Source: Streptomyces hiroshimensis
GTDB taxonomy: Bacteria; Actinomycetota; Actinomycetes; Streptomycetales; Streptomycetaceae
Reading direction: 5' to 3'
Length of the DNA: 64,000 nt
NCBI RefSeq assembly: GCF_014650335.1
Contig: NZ_BMUT01000006.1
Coordinates: 371,959-435,958 of the forward strand
Position 1 is the first letter of the stretch; each line of letters begins with the position of its first letter. The translations under genes were made by a program, and so were the position numbers. Under the pieces are notes generated by a model, which was not told where the DNA came from, did not search any database, and saw only the letters and a program-made list of their open reading frames with translations. This document shows, piece by piece, positions 7,140-16,732 of this stretch.

Positions 7140-10100
7140 TGGGCGTCTTCGATCCCCTGGTCAAGGGTTTCGACAAGGTCGGCGAGGCTGCCGAAAAGGG
7201 CCTCGACAAGATCGAGAAAAAGGCGGGTGAGGCCGTCGAGTGGGGCGCGGACAAGGCCGCCAAGGGGCTGGACAAGATCGGCGCCCACGACGAGGCGCTC
7301 GCCGTCAAGTACCTGGGCGACCGCACGGCCTCGGAGATGGGCGCCGAGATCAAGGAACAGCAGCTCGGTCAGACCGAGAACCCGCTGGCCCTGATCCACG
7401 GCGAGCCCTGGGGCATCGAGGCCGCCGCCAAGCACCTGCAGGGCTTCCACAAGGCCTTCAACACCGCGCACTCCGGCCTCCAGCGGGTCCACTCCGGGGA
7501 GTGGAAGGGCGAGGGAGCGCACGGGTTCGACACCCATTTCGCGCCGGAGCCGAAGAAGTGGGCGCAGGCCGCGGACGCCTGCGAGAGCGCCGCGAGCGCG
7601 CTCACCTCGTACGCGCACACCGTCCGCTGGGCCCAGAAGCAGGCGGTGGAGGCCGTCAGCCTCTACAAGCGAGGTACGAAGGCCACGGAGAAGGCGGTCA
7701 AGGCCCACAACGACAAGGTCGACGCGTACAACGCGAAGGTGAAGGCGGGTGAGAACCCGGGCGAGCGCCCCGGCACCTTCCAGGACCCCGGCGCCGCCGA
7801 CATCAAGGAGGCGCACCGCATCCTTGACGAGGCCCGCAAGCAGCGCAACACGGCGGCGGGCGAGGCGAAGTCCCGTATCGACAAGGCCGTCGAGGCCGCC
7901 CCGAAGGAACCGGCCTTCCACAACCGCATGAAGGGCGACGTCCAGGACTTCGCGGCGGGCGCGAACGTCGAGCTCCTCCACTTCGGCGGCGGCGTCTTCC
8001 GGTCCGGTACGGATCTGCTGAAGTTCACCCGCAGCCTCGATCCGCTCGACCCGTACAACGTCACGCACCCTGCGGAGTACGTCACCGGCATCAACAACAC
8101 CGCTGCGGGACTCGTCTCCCTCGCGTCCCACCCCGAGCGCATTCCGGGGGCGCTGCTCGGCCCCGGCTGGGGCTCGGACCCGTCCGAGGCGGGCGGCCGG
8201 CTCACCGGCAACATCTTCATGGGCCTCACCAGCGGCGGCATCGCCGGAGCGGGCTCCCGCGCGGGCGTGAGCGCGGCGAGGACGGGCGCGCAGGCCGGAG
8301 CGCGCGCCGGGGCCAGGGCGGGAGCGCGGGCCGGGGCCAGGGCGGGAGCGCGGGCCGGGGCGAAGGCCGGGGCGCGGGATGCCGGGGAGGAGGGGGCGGA
8401 GAGCGCGGCGCGGCGGGCGGCGAAAGAGAAGCCGCAGGAGCCGAACACGGACCCCAAGAAGGTCGAATCCGGCGGCACGGACCCGGTGGACATCGCGACA
8501 GGCCGCATGTTCCTGCCGCAAACGGACGTCACCCTCCCCGGCGCGCTCCCTCTGCTCGTTTCCCGGCATGTGAAGTCCGGTTACGACTGCGGCCGGTGGT
8601 TCGGCCCCTCGTGGGCGAGCACCCTGGACCAGCGGCTGGAGATCGACGCCGAAGGCGTGATTTTCGTCGACGAGCACGCTCGGCTGCTGGAGTACCCGCA
8701 TCCGGTCCCGGGCGTCGCCACGTATCCGGCGAAGGGCCCGCGGTGGCCGCTGGCGATCGAGCCCGACGGCACGTACAGCGTGACCGACCCGGAGACGGGT
8801 CACACCCGGCACTTTTCCCCCTACGGCCTCCCGGGGGAGGGCCTGGCCCTTCTGCACCAGCTGAGCGACCGCAACGGCCACTGGATCGCCTTCGAGTACG
8901 AGGCGGACGGCACGCCGGTCGCGATGGCCCACGACTCGGGCTACCGCATCCGCATCACCACGGACGCGGAGGCCGGCCGCATCACCGCGCTGCACCTGGC
9001 GGACACGGCGGACACGGCGCTGATCCGCTACGGGTACGAGGACGGCAACCTCACGAAGGTCGTCAACTCGTCCGGGCAGCCGCTGCGCTTCGCCTACGAC
9101 GGGCGCGGCCGGGTGACGTCGTGGACCGACCGGAACGGCACGCATTACACGTACGCGTACGACGACGAGGACCGTTGCGTCTACGAGTCGGGGACCGAGG
9201 GGCACATGCGGTGCACCCTTGAGTACGGGCTTCCGGATCCGGACAGCGGCCTGCGCATCACCCGTGTGACCGACGCGCTCGGTCACACGACCGCCTACAC
9301 GATCAATCGGCGCTCCCAGATCGTCTCCGTCACCGATCCCACGGGCGCCACGACGCTGTCCACGTGGGACCGTCACGACCGTCTCCTCTCTCGCACGGAT
9401 CCCCTGGGTCACAGGACGGAGTTCCGCTACGACGAGGACGGGCGCCTGGCGTCGGTGTTCCGACCGGACGGGCGGCGGCTCTCGGTCACGTACAACGCAC
9501 TCGGCCTGCCCGAGACGACGACCGGAGCGGACGGGGCGGCCTGGCGCCACGCGTACGACGACGCGGGCAACCGTACGTCGACGACGGACCCGGCGGGCGC
9601 GGAAACGTTTTACGCGTACGACGACGCCGGCCACCTCACATCGGTGACGGATGCGCTGGGCAACACCACTCGTCTCACCTGCAACAGGGCCGGTCTGCCC
9701 ACCGAGATCACCGATCCCCTGGGCGCCGTCACCAGCTACCGCCGGGACTCCTTCGGCCGCGTGACGACCGTCATCGACCCGCTCGGCTCCACGACCCGCC
9801 TCACCTGGACGGTCGAGGGCCGCCTGGCCCGCCGCATCTCCGCGGACGGCGCCGAGGAACGCTGGACGTACGACGGCGAGGGCAACTGCACGACGTACAC
9901 CGATGCGGTGGGCGGGGTCACGCGCTACGAGTACGGCCCCTTCGACGTCATGACGGCCCGGACCGGGCCGGACGGCGTACGGCACGAATTCACGCACAAC
10001 ACTCGCCTCCAGCTCACCCGCGTCACCAACCCGCAGGGCCTGACCTGGGACTACGCCTACGACCCGGCCGGCCGCCCGGTCGCCGAGACCGACTTCGACG

Positions 10101-11995
10101 GCCGCACCCTTACCTACGCGCACGACCCGGCGGGCCGGCTCGTGGCCCGTACGAACGGGCTGGGCGAGACGATCGCGTACGAGCACGACGTGCTGGGGCG
10201 CGTGGTGCGCAAGGACGCGGCGGGGGCGGAGACGACGTACGTCCATGACGCGGCGGGCCGCCTGATGGAGGCCGTGGGCCCGGACGCGACACTCGTCTAC
10301 AGCCGGGACCGCGTCGGCCGCATCAAGTCGGAGACGACGAACGGCCGGACGCTGACCTTCGCGTACGACGCACTCGGGCGACGCACGCGCCGGGTGACGC
10401 CGGGCGGGGCGGTGAGCACGTGGACGTACGACGCGGCGGGGCGGCGGACGTCGCTGACGGCGTCGGGGCGCGTGATCGACGTCGAGCACGACGCGGCGGG
10501 GCGGGAGGTGGCCCGCCGCTTCGGAGAGGGGGTGACCCTGACGTCGGCGTGGGACGCGGTAGGCCGCCTGGTGTCACAGGGCCTGGACGGTACGGGGGAA
10601 CTGCTCCAACACCGCGCCTACACCTACCGCCGCGACGGCCACCTCACCGGCATCACGGACACCGCCACCGGCTCCCGCACCTTCGACCTGGACACGGCGG
10701 GGCGCGTGACGGCCGTCCACGCCCCGGGCTGGACGGAACGCTACGTCTACGACGAGGCCGGAAACCAGACGGAGGCGACGTGGCCGGCGGCCCACCCGGG
10801 CGCCGAGGCGCAGGGCGTCCGCACGTACACGGGCACGCGAATATCCCGCGCGGGCGGAATCCGCTACGAACACGACGAGCAAGGCCGCGTAACCCTCCGG
10901 CAGAAGACCCGCCTCTCGCGGAAGGCGGACACCTGGCGCTACGAGTGGGACGCGGAGGACCGCCTGACGGGGGTGGTCACCCCGGACGGTACGAGATGGC
11001 GCTACGCGTACGACCCGCTGGGCCGCCGCACAGCCAAGGAACGCCTGACGGAGTCGGGCGAGGTGGCGGAACGCGTGGACTTCACGTGGGACGGCGCGAT
11101 CCTGACGGAACAGACCTCCTGGTCGCCGTCCCTGCCGAACCCGATAACCCTGACCTGGGACCACAACGGCCTCCACCCGATAGCCCAGACGGAACGCATA
11201 TCGGCGGCGGACGCGCCCCAACGCGAGGTGGACCGGCGCTTCTTCGCGATCGTCACCGACCTGGTGGGCACACCGACGGAGCTGGTGGACGAGACCGGCC
11301 GAACGGCCTGGCGCACCCGCTCGACCCTCTGGGGCACGACGGCGTGGTCACGCGACAGCACGACGTACACCCCTCTCCGCTTCCCCGGCCAATACTTCGA
11401 CCCGGAAACCGGCCTCCACTACAACTACCACCGCCACTACGACCCGGAAACGGCCCGCTACACCTCCCCGGACCCCTTGGGCCTGGCCCCGGCCCCGAAT
11501 CCGGCGACGTACGTCCACAATCCTCATACGTGGATGGACCCGCTGGGGCTTGCGCCGGACTATGAAGAACATGGCGAACACCTGTTCCGGGGCACCACTC
11601 CGGATTTCGGTGGGAGTCAGGGAACACAGAAGTGGGGTATCACTCCCACGTCAACAGATCCTGGAGTCGCCACTGCGTTCGCGACGCATTCGGAACAGTT
11701 TGGTGAAGGTGTCGTCCTGGGGGTACCTAGAAGTTCCCTTGAAGGAATTCCCACGCATAGGGGTTACATCTCCGCGGAAGCAGAGGTTGGCGTCGAGCTT
11801 CCCGCCTCTGAGCTCGCTCAGCGTGCCGGCTTCGCCGTACCTGCCGCCAAGGCTCGTGAGATCCTCAGTGGCATGGGGATCGACATCCCCAGGAGAATCG
11901 GCATAGGCGACTTGGATCAACTTCTGCGAGATATACCGAAACTGTCGCCTGAGCAGATTAACCAGTTCGTATCGGAGGCTTACCGCCATGGATGA
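7139..11995 (+). CDS. RHS/YD-repeat polymorphic toxin with C-terminal ADP-ribosyltransferase-like domain
   Basis: 1618 residues from ATG 7139 (TGATG overlap with the previous gene). Layout: residues 1-290, helical WXG/LXG-like leader (GEWKGEGAHGFD near 120); about 380-420, a GARA repeat; about 445-510, DUF6531-type RHS entry (DPVDIATGRMF); about 560-1440, more than twenty YD repeats (Y-x-Y-D, GR, DP.G); then the RHS core end YTSPDPLGLAP. The variable C-terminus (1474-1618) has LFRGT (Arg1484), TPTSTDP (Ser1505) and an E-A-E motif (1547/1549), the R-S-ExE order of ADP-ribosyltransferase toxins. Base composition drops clearly from about 11600 on, as expected for a swapped tip. A candidate immunity gene overlaps its stop codon. 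Confidence 0.9.
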   Translation: MGVFDPLVKGFDKVGEAAEKGLDKIEKKAGEAVEWGADKAAKGLDKIGAHDEALAVKYLGDRTASEMGAEIKEQQLGQTENPLALIHGEPWGIEAAAKHLQGFHKAFNTAHSGLQRVHSGEWKGEGAHGFDTHFAPEPKKWAQAADACESAASALTSYAHTVRWAQKQAVEAVSLYKRGTKATEKAVKAHNDKVDAYNAKVKAGENPGERPGTFQDPGAADIKEAHRILDEARKQRNTAAGEAKSRIDKAVEAAPKEPAFHNRMKGDVQDFAAGANVELLHFGGGVFRSGTDLLKFTRSLDPLDPYNVTHPAEYVTGINNTAAGLVSLASHPERIPGALLGPGWGSDPSEAGGRLTGNIFMGLTSGGIAGAGSRAGVSAARTGAQAGARAGARAGARAGARAGARAGAKAGARDAGEEGAESAARRAAKEKPQEPNTDPKKVESGGTDPVDIATGRMFLPQTDVTLPGALPLLVSRHVKSGYDCGRWFGPSWASTLDQRLEIDAEGVIFVDEHARLLEYPHPVPGVATYPAKGPRWPLAIEPDGTYSVTDPETGHTRHFSPYGLPGEGLALLHQLSDRNGHWIAFEYEADGTPVAMAHDSGYRIRITTDAEAGRITALHLADTADTALIRYGYEDGNLTKVVNSSGQPLRFAYDGRGRVTSWTDRNGTHYTYAYDDEDRCVYESGTEGHMRCTLEYGLPDPDSGLRITRVTDALGHTTAYTINRRSQIVSVTDPTGATTLSTWDRHDRLLSRTDPLGHRTEFRYDEDGRLASVFRPDGRRLSVTYNALGLPETTTGADGAAWRHAYDDAGNRTSTTDPAGAETFYAYDDAGHLTSVTDALGNTTRLTCNRAGLPTEITDPLGAVTSYRRDSFGRVTTVIDPLGSTTRLTWTVEGRLARRISADGAEERWTYDGEGNCTTYTDAVGGVTRYEYGPFDVMTARTGPDGVRHEFTHNTRLQLTRVTNPQGLTWDYAYDPAGRPVAETDFDGRTLTYAHDPAGRLVARTNGLGETIAYEHDVLGRVVRKDAAGAETTYVHDAAGRLMEAVGPDATLVYSRDRVGRIKSETTNGRTLTFAYDALGRRTRRVTPGGAVSTWTYDAAGRRTSLTASGRVIDVEHDAAGREVARRFGEGVTLTSAWDAVGRLVSQGLDGTGELLQHRAYTYRRDGHLTGITDTATGSRTFDLDTAGRVTAVHAPGWTERYVYDEAGNQTEATWPAAHPGAEAQGVRTYTGTRISRAGGIRYEHDEQGRVTLRQKTRLSRKADTWRYEWDAEDRLTGVVTPDGTRWRYAYDPLGRRTAKERLTESGEVAERVDFTWDGAILTEQTSWSPSLPNPITLTWDHNGLHPIAQTERISAADAPQREVDRRFFAIVTDLVGTPTELVDETGRTAWRTRSTLWGTTAWSRDSTTYTPLRFPGQYFDPETGLHYNYHRHYDPETARYTSPDPLGLAPAPNPATYVHNPHTWMDPLGLAPDYEEHGEHLFRGTTPDFGGSQGTQKWGITPTSTDPGVATAFATHSEQFGEGVVLGVPRSSLEGIPTHRGYISAEAEVGVELPASELAQRAGFAVPAAKAREILSGMGIDIPRRIGIGDLDQLLRDIPKLSPEQINQFVSEAYRHG
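8317..8364 (+). repeat. 24-bp tandem repeat inside the RHS gene
   Basis: Two near-identical 24-bp units (starting GGCGGGAGCGCGGGCC) within a longer degenerate array from about 8281 to 8386 encode a GARAGARAGA stretch between the N-terminal leader and the RHS domain. It probably is a flexible linker. Confidence 0.8.
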
Positions 11996-12293
11996 AAATG
12001 TCGAAAACGTTCAGCTTCGAATCTTGGAGGTTGTTGCCTCAGGTGAGGAGGGGGCGGTGTGTATTGTTCGCTGCCTTTCTGGGATGGCGTATCCGGGAAT
12101 GACGTTTTCTGTATCTGGTGGAGTCGGAGAAGGGGCGGCATGCTCGTTTTTGAGGCTAGAGTGGATTGAGCGGTATGACTTCCGTACGGATATTCTTGAC
12201 GCGCCACATGCGGCAAAAGTGAATCTGTGCGGACCAATGGCATCGCAGCTGAACCCCGACGCGACGGTCTCGTCTGTCGCGAGGTCGGGCTGA
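11988..12293 (+). CDS. Candidate immunity protein for the RHS-ART toxin
   Basis: 101 residues starting with ATG 11988, eight bases inside the toxin gene, which has a different frame there. The sequence (MDENVENVQLRILEVV ... ERYDFRTDIL) matches no family I recognise; it looks like a small soluble alpha/beta protein. Codon use is much less GC-biased than the surroundings, like the toxin tip. Position directly after a polymorphic toxin tip, translational overlap and shared atypical composition are the usual marks of the cognate immunity gene. Function is inferred, not seen. Confidence 0.72.
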   Translation: MDENVENVQLRILEVVASGEEGAVCIVRCLSGMAYPGMTFSVSGGVGEGAACSFLRLEWIERYDFRTDILDAPHAAKVNLCGPMASQLNPDATVSSVARSG

Positions 12294-12650
12294 TGGTTGA
12301 TCATGGCCTGTGGTTGACGGTGTCGAAACTCGTTGGCAGAGCCCGGCGAGGAGGTTGGCGACGGGGCGTGCCCGGACTGTGGTCAGCGTCAACTCGCCGA
12401 AGATGCACGTCGGTTGGGTGAACTCGGCCGACGGCAGTGCAGCGGCATCCGCTGTCGCGTCGGTTTCCGTTGGGCCTGGCTGACTCGTCACTCGGTTGCG
12501 TTCGGTTGCCGGATTGATGTGGCGCGCATGCGGACGCGTTTTCCTGCCGGGCATCGGCCCGTATCGGTAGGAGACCGCACCCGCATGCATCCTGCAGGCG
12601 ACGGCCGGCCTCGTCTCCGGCCGGGCCGGCCCCTCGCCGCGCCGGAGGCG
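12294..12650. other. Intergenic stretch after the toxin operon, no supported gene
   Basis: About 357 bases between the immunity candidate and the small membrane protein gene. Short open frames exist on both strands, but none has a plausible ribosome-binding site, codon bias or a recognisable domain. It may contain remnants of displaced toxin/immunity cassettes; nothing specific can be shown. Confidence 0.5.
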
Positions 12651-12869
12651 CTACCGCCCCGCCCCCCGCGTCATCAGCAGCAGTGCGCCGATGGCGATGA
12701 TCGGGGTGATCACGATGAGGGCGAGGCCCATGGGGTTGCGGTGGTTGTAGACCCAGCGGCTGCCGTAGCGCTGGCGGATGAAGAGCGGCTGGTCGTCACC
12801 GGCACGGCCGCCGGCGTCGCCGGCATCGTCGCCATCGCGGTCACGGGCGTGGTCGTTCTCGGGGCGCAT
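12651..12869 (-). CDS. Small single-pass membrane protein
   Basis: 72 residues: a charged, Asp/Arg-rich N-terminal half (MRPENDHARDRDGDDAGD), then YGSRWVYNHRNP and one hydrophobic helix (GLALIVITPIIAIGALLLM). No signal peptidase site is evident, so it is likely anchored with the charged part inside. It lies downstream of the gntR gene on the same strand with an 84-bp gap. Function unknown; codon use supports a real gene. Confidence 0.7.
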   Translation of the reverse strand: MRPENDHARDRDGDDAGDAGGRAGDDQPLFIRQRYGSRWVYNHRNPMGLALIVITPIIAIGALLLMTRGAGR

Positions 12870-12953
12870 GAAACCAGGCTACGGACGGCCGTTCGATGTG
12901 GCGATCATTTTGTCGCACCTCTGTTGTTTTGTGGCGCGGCCGGGACATCCCCG

Positions 12954-13655
12954 CTATGGCGCGAGGATGTCCAGCTCCGCCATCGCGCCCGCCGTGATCT
13001 CGCGCGTCAGCGCCTCCGCGCGGGCGGCGTCCCGCTCCCGTACGGCCTCGGCGACGCGTACGTGGAGGGTGACGGCGGCCGGGTCGGGGTCGGTGAACAT
13101 CACCTGGTGCTCCGTGCGGCCGGTGAGGACCTCGGCGACGACGTCGCCCAGGCGGGCGAACATCTCGTTGCCGGAGGCGCGCAGGATCACCCGGTGGAAG
13201 GCCACGTCGTGGACCAGATAGGCGGCGAGCTGCTGGCCGCGTGAGGTGGCGACCATGCCGAGGGCGTGGCGGGTCAGCTCCTCGCACTGGTCGGCCGTCG
13301 CGAGGCGGGCCGCGAGTCCCGCCGCCACCGGCTCTACGGCCGAGCGCAGGACCGTGAGCGAGCGCAGCTGCCGCGGCCGGTCGGCGCCGGCCAGCCGCCA
13401 GCGGATGACCTGCGGGTCGTAGACGTTCCACTCCTCGGTGGGGCGGACGGTCACGCCGACCCGGCGCCGGGAGGCGACCAGGTGCATGGACTCCAGGACG
13501 CGTATCGCCTCGCGGATGACCGTGCGCGAGACCTCGAAGCGCCGTTCCAGCTCGTCGGTGCGCAGCACGCTGCCCGGCGGGTACGCGCCCGCCGTGATCG
13601 CGGGCCCGAGGGACTCCAGCACGCGCGCGTGCAGCCCCTGCCCCTGGTTTTCCAT
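12954..13655 (-). CDS. gntR: GntR-family (FadR subfamily) regulator of gluconate genes
   Basis: 233 residues. The winged helix-turn-helix is at about residues 8-72 (GLHARVLESLGPAI ... FEVSRTVIREAIRVLESMHLV), followed by the all-helical FCD effector domain (residues about 85-225), with the metal/ligand residues of the type seen in HDVAFHRVIL and LHVRVAEAV. It is divergent from a gluconokinase and a GntP permease, which strongly suggests that it represses them and senses gluconate or its phosphate. The 165-bp divergent region contains AT-richer sequence around 13696-13750 with a tCGTACGt palindrome at about 13737-13744 that could be part of an operator. Confidence 0.9.
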   Translation of the reverse strand: MENQGQGLHARVLESLGPAITAGAYPPGSVLRTDELERRFEVSRTVIREAIRVLESMHLVASRRRVGVTVRPTEEWNVYDPQVIRWRLAGADRPRQLRSLTVLRSAVEPVAAGLAARLATADQCEELTRHALGMVATSRGQQLAAYLVHDVAFHRVILRASGNEMFARLGDVVAEVLTGRTEHQVMFTDPDPAAVTLHVRVAEAVRERDAARAEALTREITAGAMAELDILAP

Positions 13656-13819
13656 GGGGCAAGCCTACGGTCCGGCCGCGATGGCCCCGGTGCGGCAAAT
13701 TAAGTATGACGTTTGAGTCACAGGGTCTTGAATATGTCGTACGTAATGGGTTTCAGTGTGGCCCACACCCCCGGTCACCCCGGTCGACGAAGACGTCGAT
13801 GAAGACAGTGAGGCCCCTG

Positions 13820-14353
13820 ATGAGCAGCCGCCCGGCATACCCCCACGTCGTCGTCGTGATGGGCGTCGCCGGTACCGGCAAGACCACCGTCGGCCCGCTC
13901 GTCGCGGAGGCCCTCGGAGTCCCGTATGCCGAGGGCGACGACTTCCACCCGGCCGGCAACATCGCCAAGATGTCCGCCGGGATCCCGCTCGACGACGCCG
14001 ACCGTGCCCCCTGGCTCGACGCCATCGGCGCATGGGCCGCGGGCCGGGCCGGCCGCGGCGGGGTCGTCAGCTGCTCCGCGCTCAAGCGCGCATACCGGGA
14101 CCGGCTGCGGGCCGCCGCGCCCGGGCTCGTCTTCCTTCACCTCACCGGCGACCACGATCTGATCGCCGGCCGCATGGCCGCCCGCAAGGGCCACTTCATG
14201 ACCACCCGGCTGCTGGACTCCCAGTTCGCGACCCTCGAACCCCTCGGCGCGGACGAGGCAGGCGTCGACGCCGACGTCGAGCCCGCGCCGGAGGTCATCG
14301 CCGAGCGGGCCGTTCAGGCCCTGCAGCACCGGCAGGGCCTGCAGCAGTTCTGA
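13820..14353 (+). CDS. gntK: Gluconokinase
   Basis: 177 residues from ATG 13820, normal for the GntK/IdnK shikimate-kinase-like family. It has a Walker A loop (MGVAGTGKTTVG, residues about 12-23), the substrate motif YAEGDDFHPAGNIAKMSAGIPLDDADRAPWLDAI, SCSALKRAYRDRLR, and RKGHFMTTRLLDSQFATLE. It phosphorylates D-gluconate to 6-phosphogluconate for the pentose-phosphate pathway. ATG 13799 in the same frame would add seven residues; I prefer 13820, which has GTGAGG upstream and matches family length. It is followed after 59 bp by the permease gene. Confidence 0.92.
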   Translation: MSSRPAYPHVVVVMGVAGTGKTTVGPLVAEALGVPYAEGDDFHPAGNIAKMSAGIPLDDADRAPWLDAIGAWAAGRAGRGGVVSCSALKRAYRDRLRAAAPGLVFLHLTGDHDLIAGRMAARKGHFMTTRLLDSQFATLEPLGADEAGVDADVEPAPEVIAERAVQALQHRQGLQQF

Positions 14354-14412
14354 TCACTTCCCCCTCCCTCCTTCCACCCTCCCCCTCCCTCTCCCCCCTC
14401 CAAGGAAGCCCC

Positions 14413-15810
14413 GTGAGCACTCTCAGCGTCGAGATGCTGGCCGCGGCCCCCGCCGGACCGATCACTTCGGCGGGTCACGCACAGCTGGGGATCGCCGTCC
14501 TCGTCGGCATCGCCGTCATCGTCCTCCTCATCACCCGCTTCAAACTGCACGCCTTTCTCTCCCTGACCATCGGTTCGCTGGTGCTCGGAGCCGTGGCGGG
14601 CGCGCCGATGGACAAGGCCATCGCGAGCTTCACCACCGGGCTCGGCGCGACGGTCTCGGGCGTCGGCGTCCTCATCGCGCTCGGCGCGATCCTGGGCAAG
14701 CTCCTCGCCGACTCCGGCGGCGCCGACCAGATCGTCGACACGATCCTGGCGAAGGCCGGCCCGCGCTCGATGCCGTGGGCGATCGTGCTGATCGCGGGCG
14801 TCATCGGTCTGCCGCTCTTCTTCGAGGTCGGGATCGTGCTGCTGATCCCGGTGGTGCTGCTCGTCGCCAAGCGCGGCAACCACTCCCTGATGCGGATCGG
14901 CATCCCCGCGCTCGCCGGGCTGTCCGTCATGCACGGCCTGGTGCCCCCGCACCCCGGCCCGCTGGCCGCCATCGACGCGATCGGCGCGAACCTCGGCGTG
15001 ACCCTCGCCCTGGGCGTGCTCGTCGCCGTGCCCACCGCCGTGATCGCCGGACCGCTGTTCTCCCGGGTGGCGGCCCGCTGGGTGGACGTCACGCCGCCGG
15101 AGAAGCTGATACCGCAGCGGCCCTCGGCCGACCTGGAGCGCCGCCCCGGCTTCGCCGCCACCGTCGCCACGGTCATGCTGCCCGTCGTCCTCATGCTCGC
15201 CAAGGCGCTCGTCGACATCGTCGTGGACGACCCCAAGGACCACGTCCAGCGCGTCGCCGACGTCATCGGCTCGCCGCTGATCGCCCTGCTCGCCGCCGTC
15301 CTCGTCGGACTGTTCACGCTCGGCCGGGCCGCCGGCTTCGGCCGCGACCGGCTCGCCGGGACCGTCGAGAAGTCCCTCGTCCCCATCGCCGGCATCCTGC
15401 TGATCGTCGGCGCCGGAGGCGGCTTCAAGCAGACCCTGATCGACGTCGGCGTCGGCCGGATGATCCTGGACTTCTCCAAGGACTGGTCGGTCTCCGCCCT
15501 GCTGCTGGCCTGGCTGATCGCGGTCGCCATCCGCCTCGCGACGGGTTCGGCGACGGTCGCCACCATCTCGGCCGCAGGCCTCGTCGCCCCGCTGGCCGCC
15601 GACATGAGCACGACCCACGCCGCGCTGCTCGTCCTGGCCGTCGGCGGCGGCTCGCTGTTCTTCAGCCACGTCAATGACGCCGGGTTCTGGATGGTGAAGG
15701 AATACTTCGGCATGGACGTCGGCCAGACGATCAAGACATGGTCGCTGATGGAGACCGTCATCTCCGTCGTCTCCCTCGTTCTCGTCCTGCTGCTGTCGCT
15801 GGTCCTCTGA
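14413..15810 (+). CDS. gntP: GntP-family gluconate permease
   Basis: 465 residues from GTG 14413, preceded by AAGGAAG. About a dozen or more hydrophobic segments span the protein, with GntP family motifs: GLPLFFEVGIVLLIPV, MHGLVPPHPGPLAAI, GAGGGFKQTLIDVGVG, and RLATGSATVATISAAG, and the C-terminal FSHVNDAGFWMVKEYFG. It is a gluconate:H+ symporter. The context (GntR and gluconokinase next to it) supports gluconate rather than another sugar acid. The 3' flank (15811-15933) is GC-rich and holds no gene. Confidence 0.93.
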   Translation: MSTLSVEMLAAAPAGPITSAGHAQLGIAVLVGIAVIVLLITRFKLHAFLSLTIGSLVLGAVAGAPMDKAIASFTTGLGATVSGVGVLIALGAILGKLLADSGGADQIVDTILAKAGPRSMPWAIVLIAGVIGLPLFFEVGIVLLIPVVLLVAKRGNHSLMRIGIPALAGLSVMHGLVPPHPGPLAAIDAIGANLGVTLALGVLVAVPTAVIAGPLFSRVAARWVDVTPPEKLIPQRPSADLERRPGFAATVATVMLPVVLMLAKALVDIVVDDPKDHVQRVADVIGSPLIALLAAVLVGLFTLGRAAGFGRDRLAGTVEKSLVPIAGILLIVGAGGGFKQTLIDVGVGRMILDFSKDWSVSALLLAWLIAVAIRLATGSATVATISAAGLVAPLAADMSTTHAALLVLAVGGGSLFFSHVNDAGFWMVKEYFGMDVGQTIKTWSLMETVISVVSLVLVLLLSLVL

Positions 15811-15933
15811 CGGCGCGCGGCGCGCGGTCTGCGGCGCCGGTCCTCCGGTCCGTTGCTCCTCTCGGCCGTGGCTGCGCTCGCTGCTCTGCGTTGCTGCCGC
15901 TCCGATGGGCATATCGGACCTTAGGCTTCGCAT

Positions 15934-16611
15934 ATGCGCACTGGAAGACCTGTCGCCCTGCTGCTCGGCGCCTCCCTGCTGGCCGCCGGCTGTACGAGCA
16001 CCCCCTCCGCGAAACACGCGGATGCGAAGAGCACCCCGAACGGCGGCGCCACCGCCACCGCGTCCCCCGACGCGGCGGCGGGGCCCCTCGGCGCCTCCGA
16101 CCTCCAGGGCCGCTGGTGGACCTGGGCGGCCTCCAGCCCCAGCGGCTCCAACCCGGTCGAGGACCGCGACGGCAGTCTGTGCGCCCAGGGCCAGAAGGAC
16201 GGCGTCTGGTTCCTGGCCGGCACCTTCGGCGAGCGCGCCAAGCGCACGTGTGCCGTCCCGGCCAAGCGGCGGGTGGCCTTCCCGCTCGTGAACCTGATGA
16301 GCGATCAGGCCGGCTGCTCCGAGTTCATGGCCCCCGCCAAGGGCACCGCCACCCTCGACGGCAAGCCCCTGCGGGCCGAGCGCTACGACGCCACGCCGGT
16401 ACGGGTCACCGCCGCGGAGGGCAACCCCCTCACCGACGGCGGTGGCAGCTTCCGCACCCACGCCTGCGGGCTGTGGGTGCAGATGGAGCCGCTGAGCCCC
16501 GGGAACCACACCCTGGAGATCCGGGGCTCCTCGGGCCGCTTCGCCGTCTCGGTCGACTACACGCTCAAGGTCCCGGCGGCGGGATCGGCGACGGACCACG
16601 ACGCGGTCTGA
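15934..16611 (+). CDS. Secreted lipoprotein of unknown function
   Basis: 225 residues beginning with a lipoprotein signal peptide (MRTGRPVALLLGASLLAAGC; lipobox LAAGC, Cys20). A Thr/Ser/Ala-rich linker (residues 21-50) leads to a globular domain with GRWWTWAASSP, paired cysteines (SLCAQGQ, KRTCAVP, AGCSEF, HACGLW) and a beta-rich C-terminus (NHTLEIRGSSGRFAVSVDYTLKV). Four cysteines suggest two disulfides. It would be anchored on the outer face of the membrane. I do not recognise a family; no operon partner. Confidence 0.8.
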   Translation: MRTGRPVALLLGASLLAAGCTSTPSAKHADAKSTPNGGATATASPDAAAGPLGASDLQGRWWTWAASSPSGSNPVEDRDGSLCAQGQKDGVWFLAGTFGERAKRTCAVPAKRRVAFPLVNLMSDQAGCSEFMAPAKGTATLDGKPLRAERYDATPVRVTAAEGNPLTDGGGSFRTHACGLWVQMEPLSPGNHTLEIRGSSGRFAVSVDYTLKVPAAGSATDHDAV

Positions 16612-16688
16612 TCCGGCCTGACCAGTGTGAGCCGATCCGGGCCGGACCGATCCCGGCCGGGCAGGTTCGGGCAGATCCGGACCAGGCA

Positions 16689-16723
16689 GGTCCGGGCCGG
16701 TCCAAGTCGATCCGGCCCGGACC
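16689..16723. terminator. Putative bidirectional terminator hairpin
   Basis: A 12-bp perfect stem (GGTCCGGGCCGG / CCGGCCCGGACC) with an 11-base loop lies between the convergent lipoprotein and monooxygenase genes. There is no U-tract, which is common for actinobacterial terminators. Confidence 0.55.
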
Positions 16724-16732
16724 CCGCGCGGC

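Noticed and set aside
6968..10489. 1173-residue minus-strand frame opposite the RHS gene
   Set aside because: It mirrors the strong codon bias of the RHS gene and shows no domain; a typical GC-rich antisense shadow.
12156..12590. 144-residue minus-strand frame between the immunity candidate and the small membrane protein gene
   Set aside because: No ribosome-binding site, no codon bias and no recognisable domain; considered as a degraded mobile element or immunity relic but not supportable.
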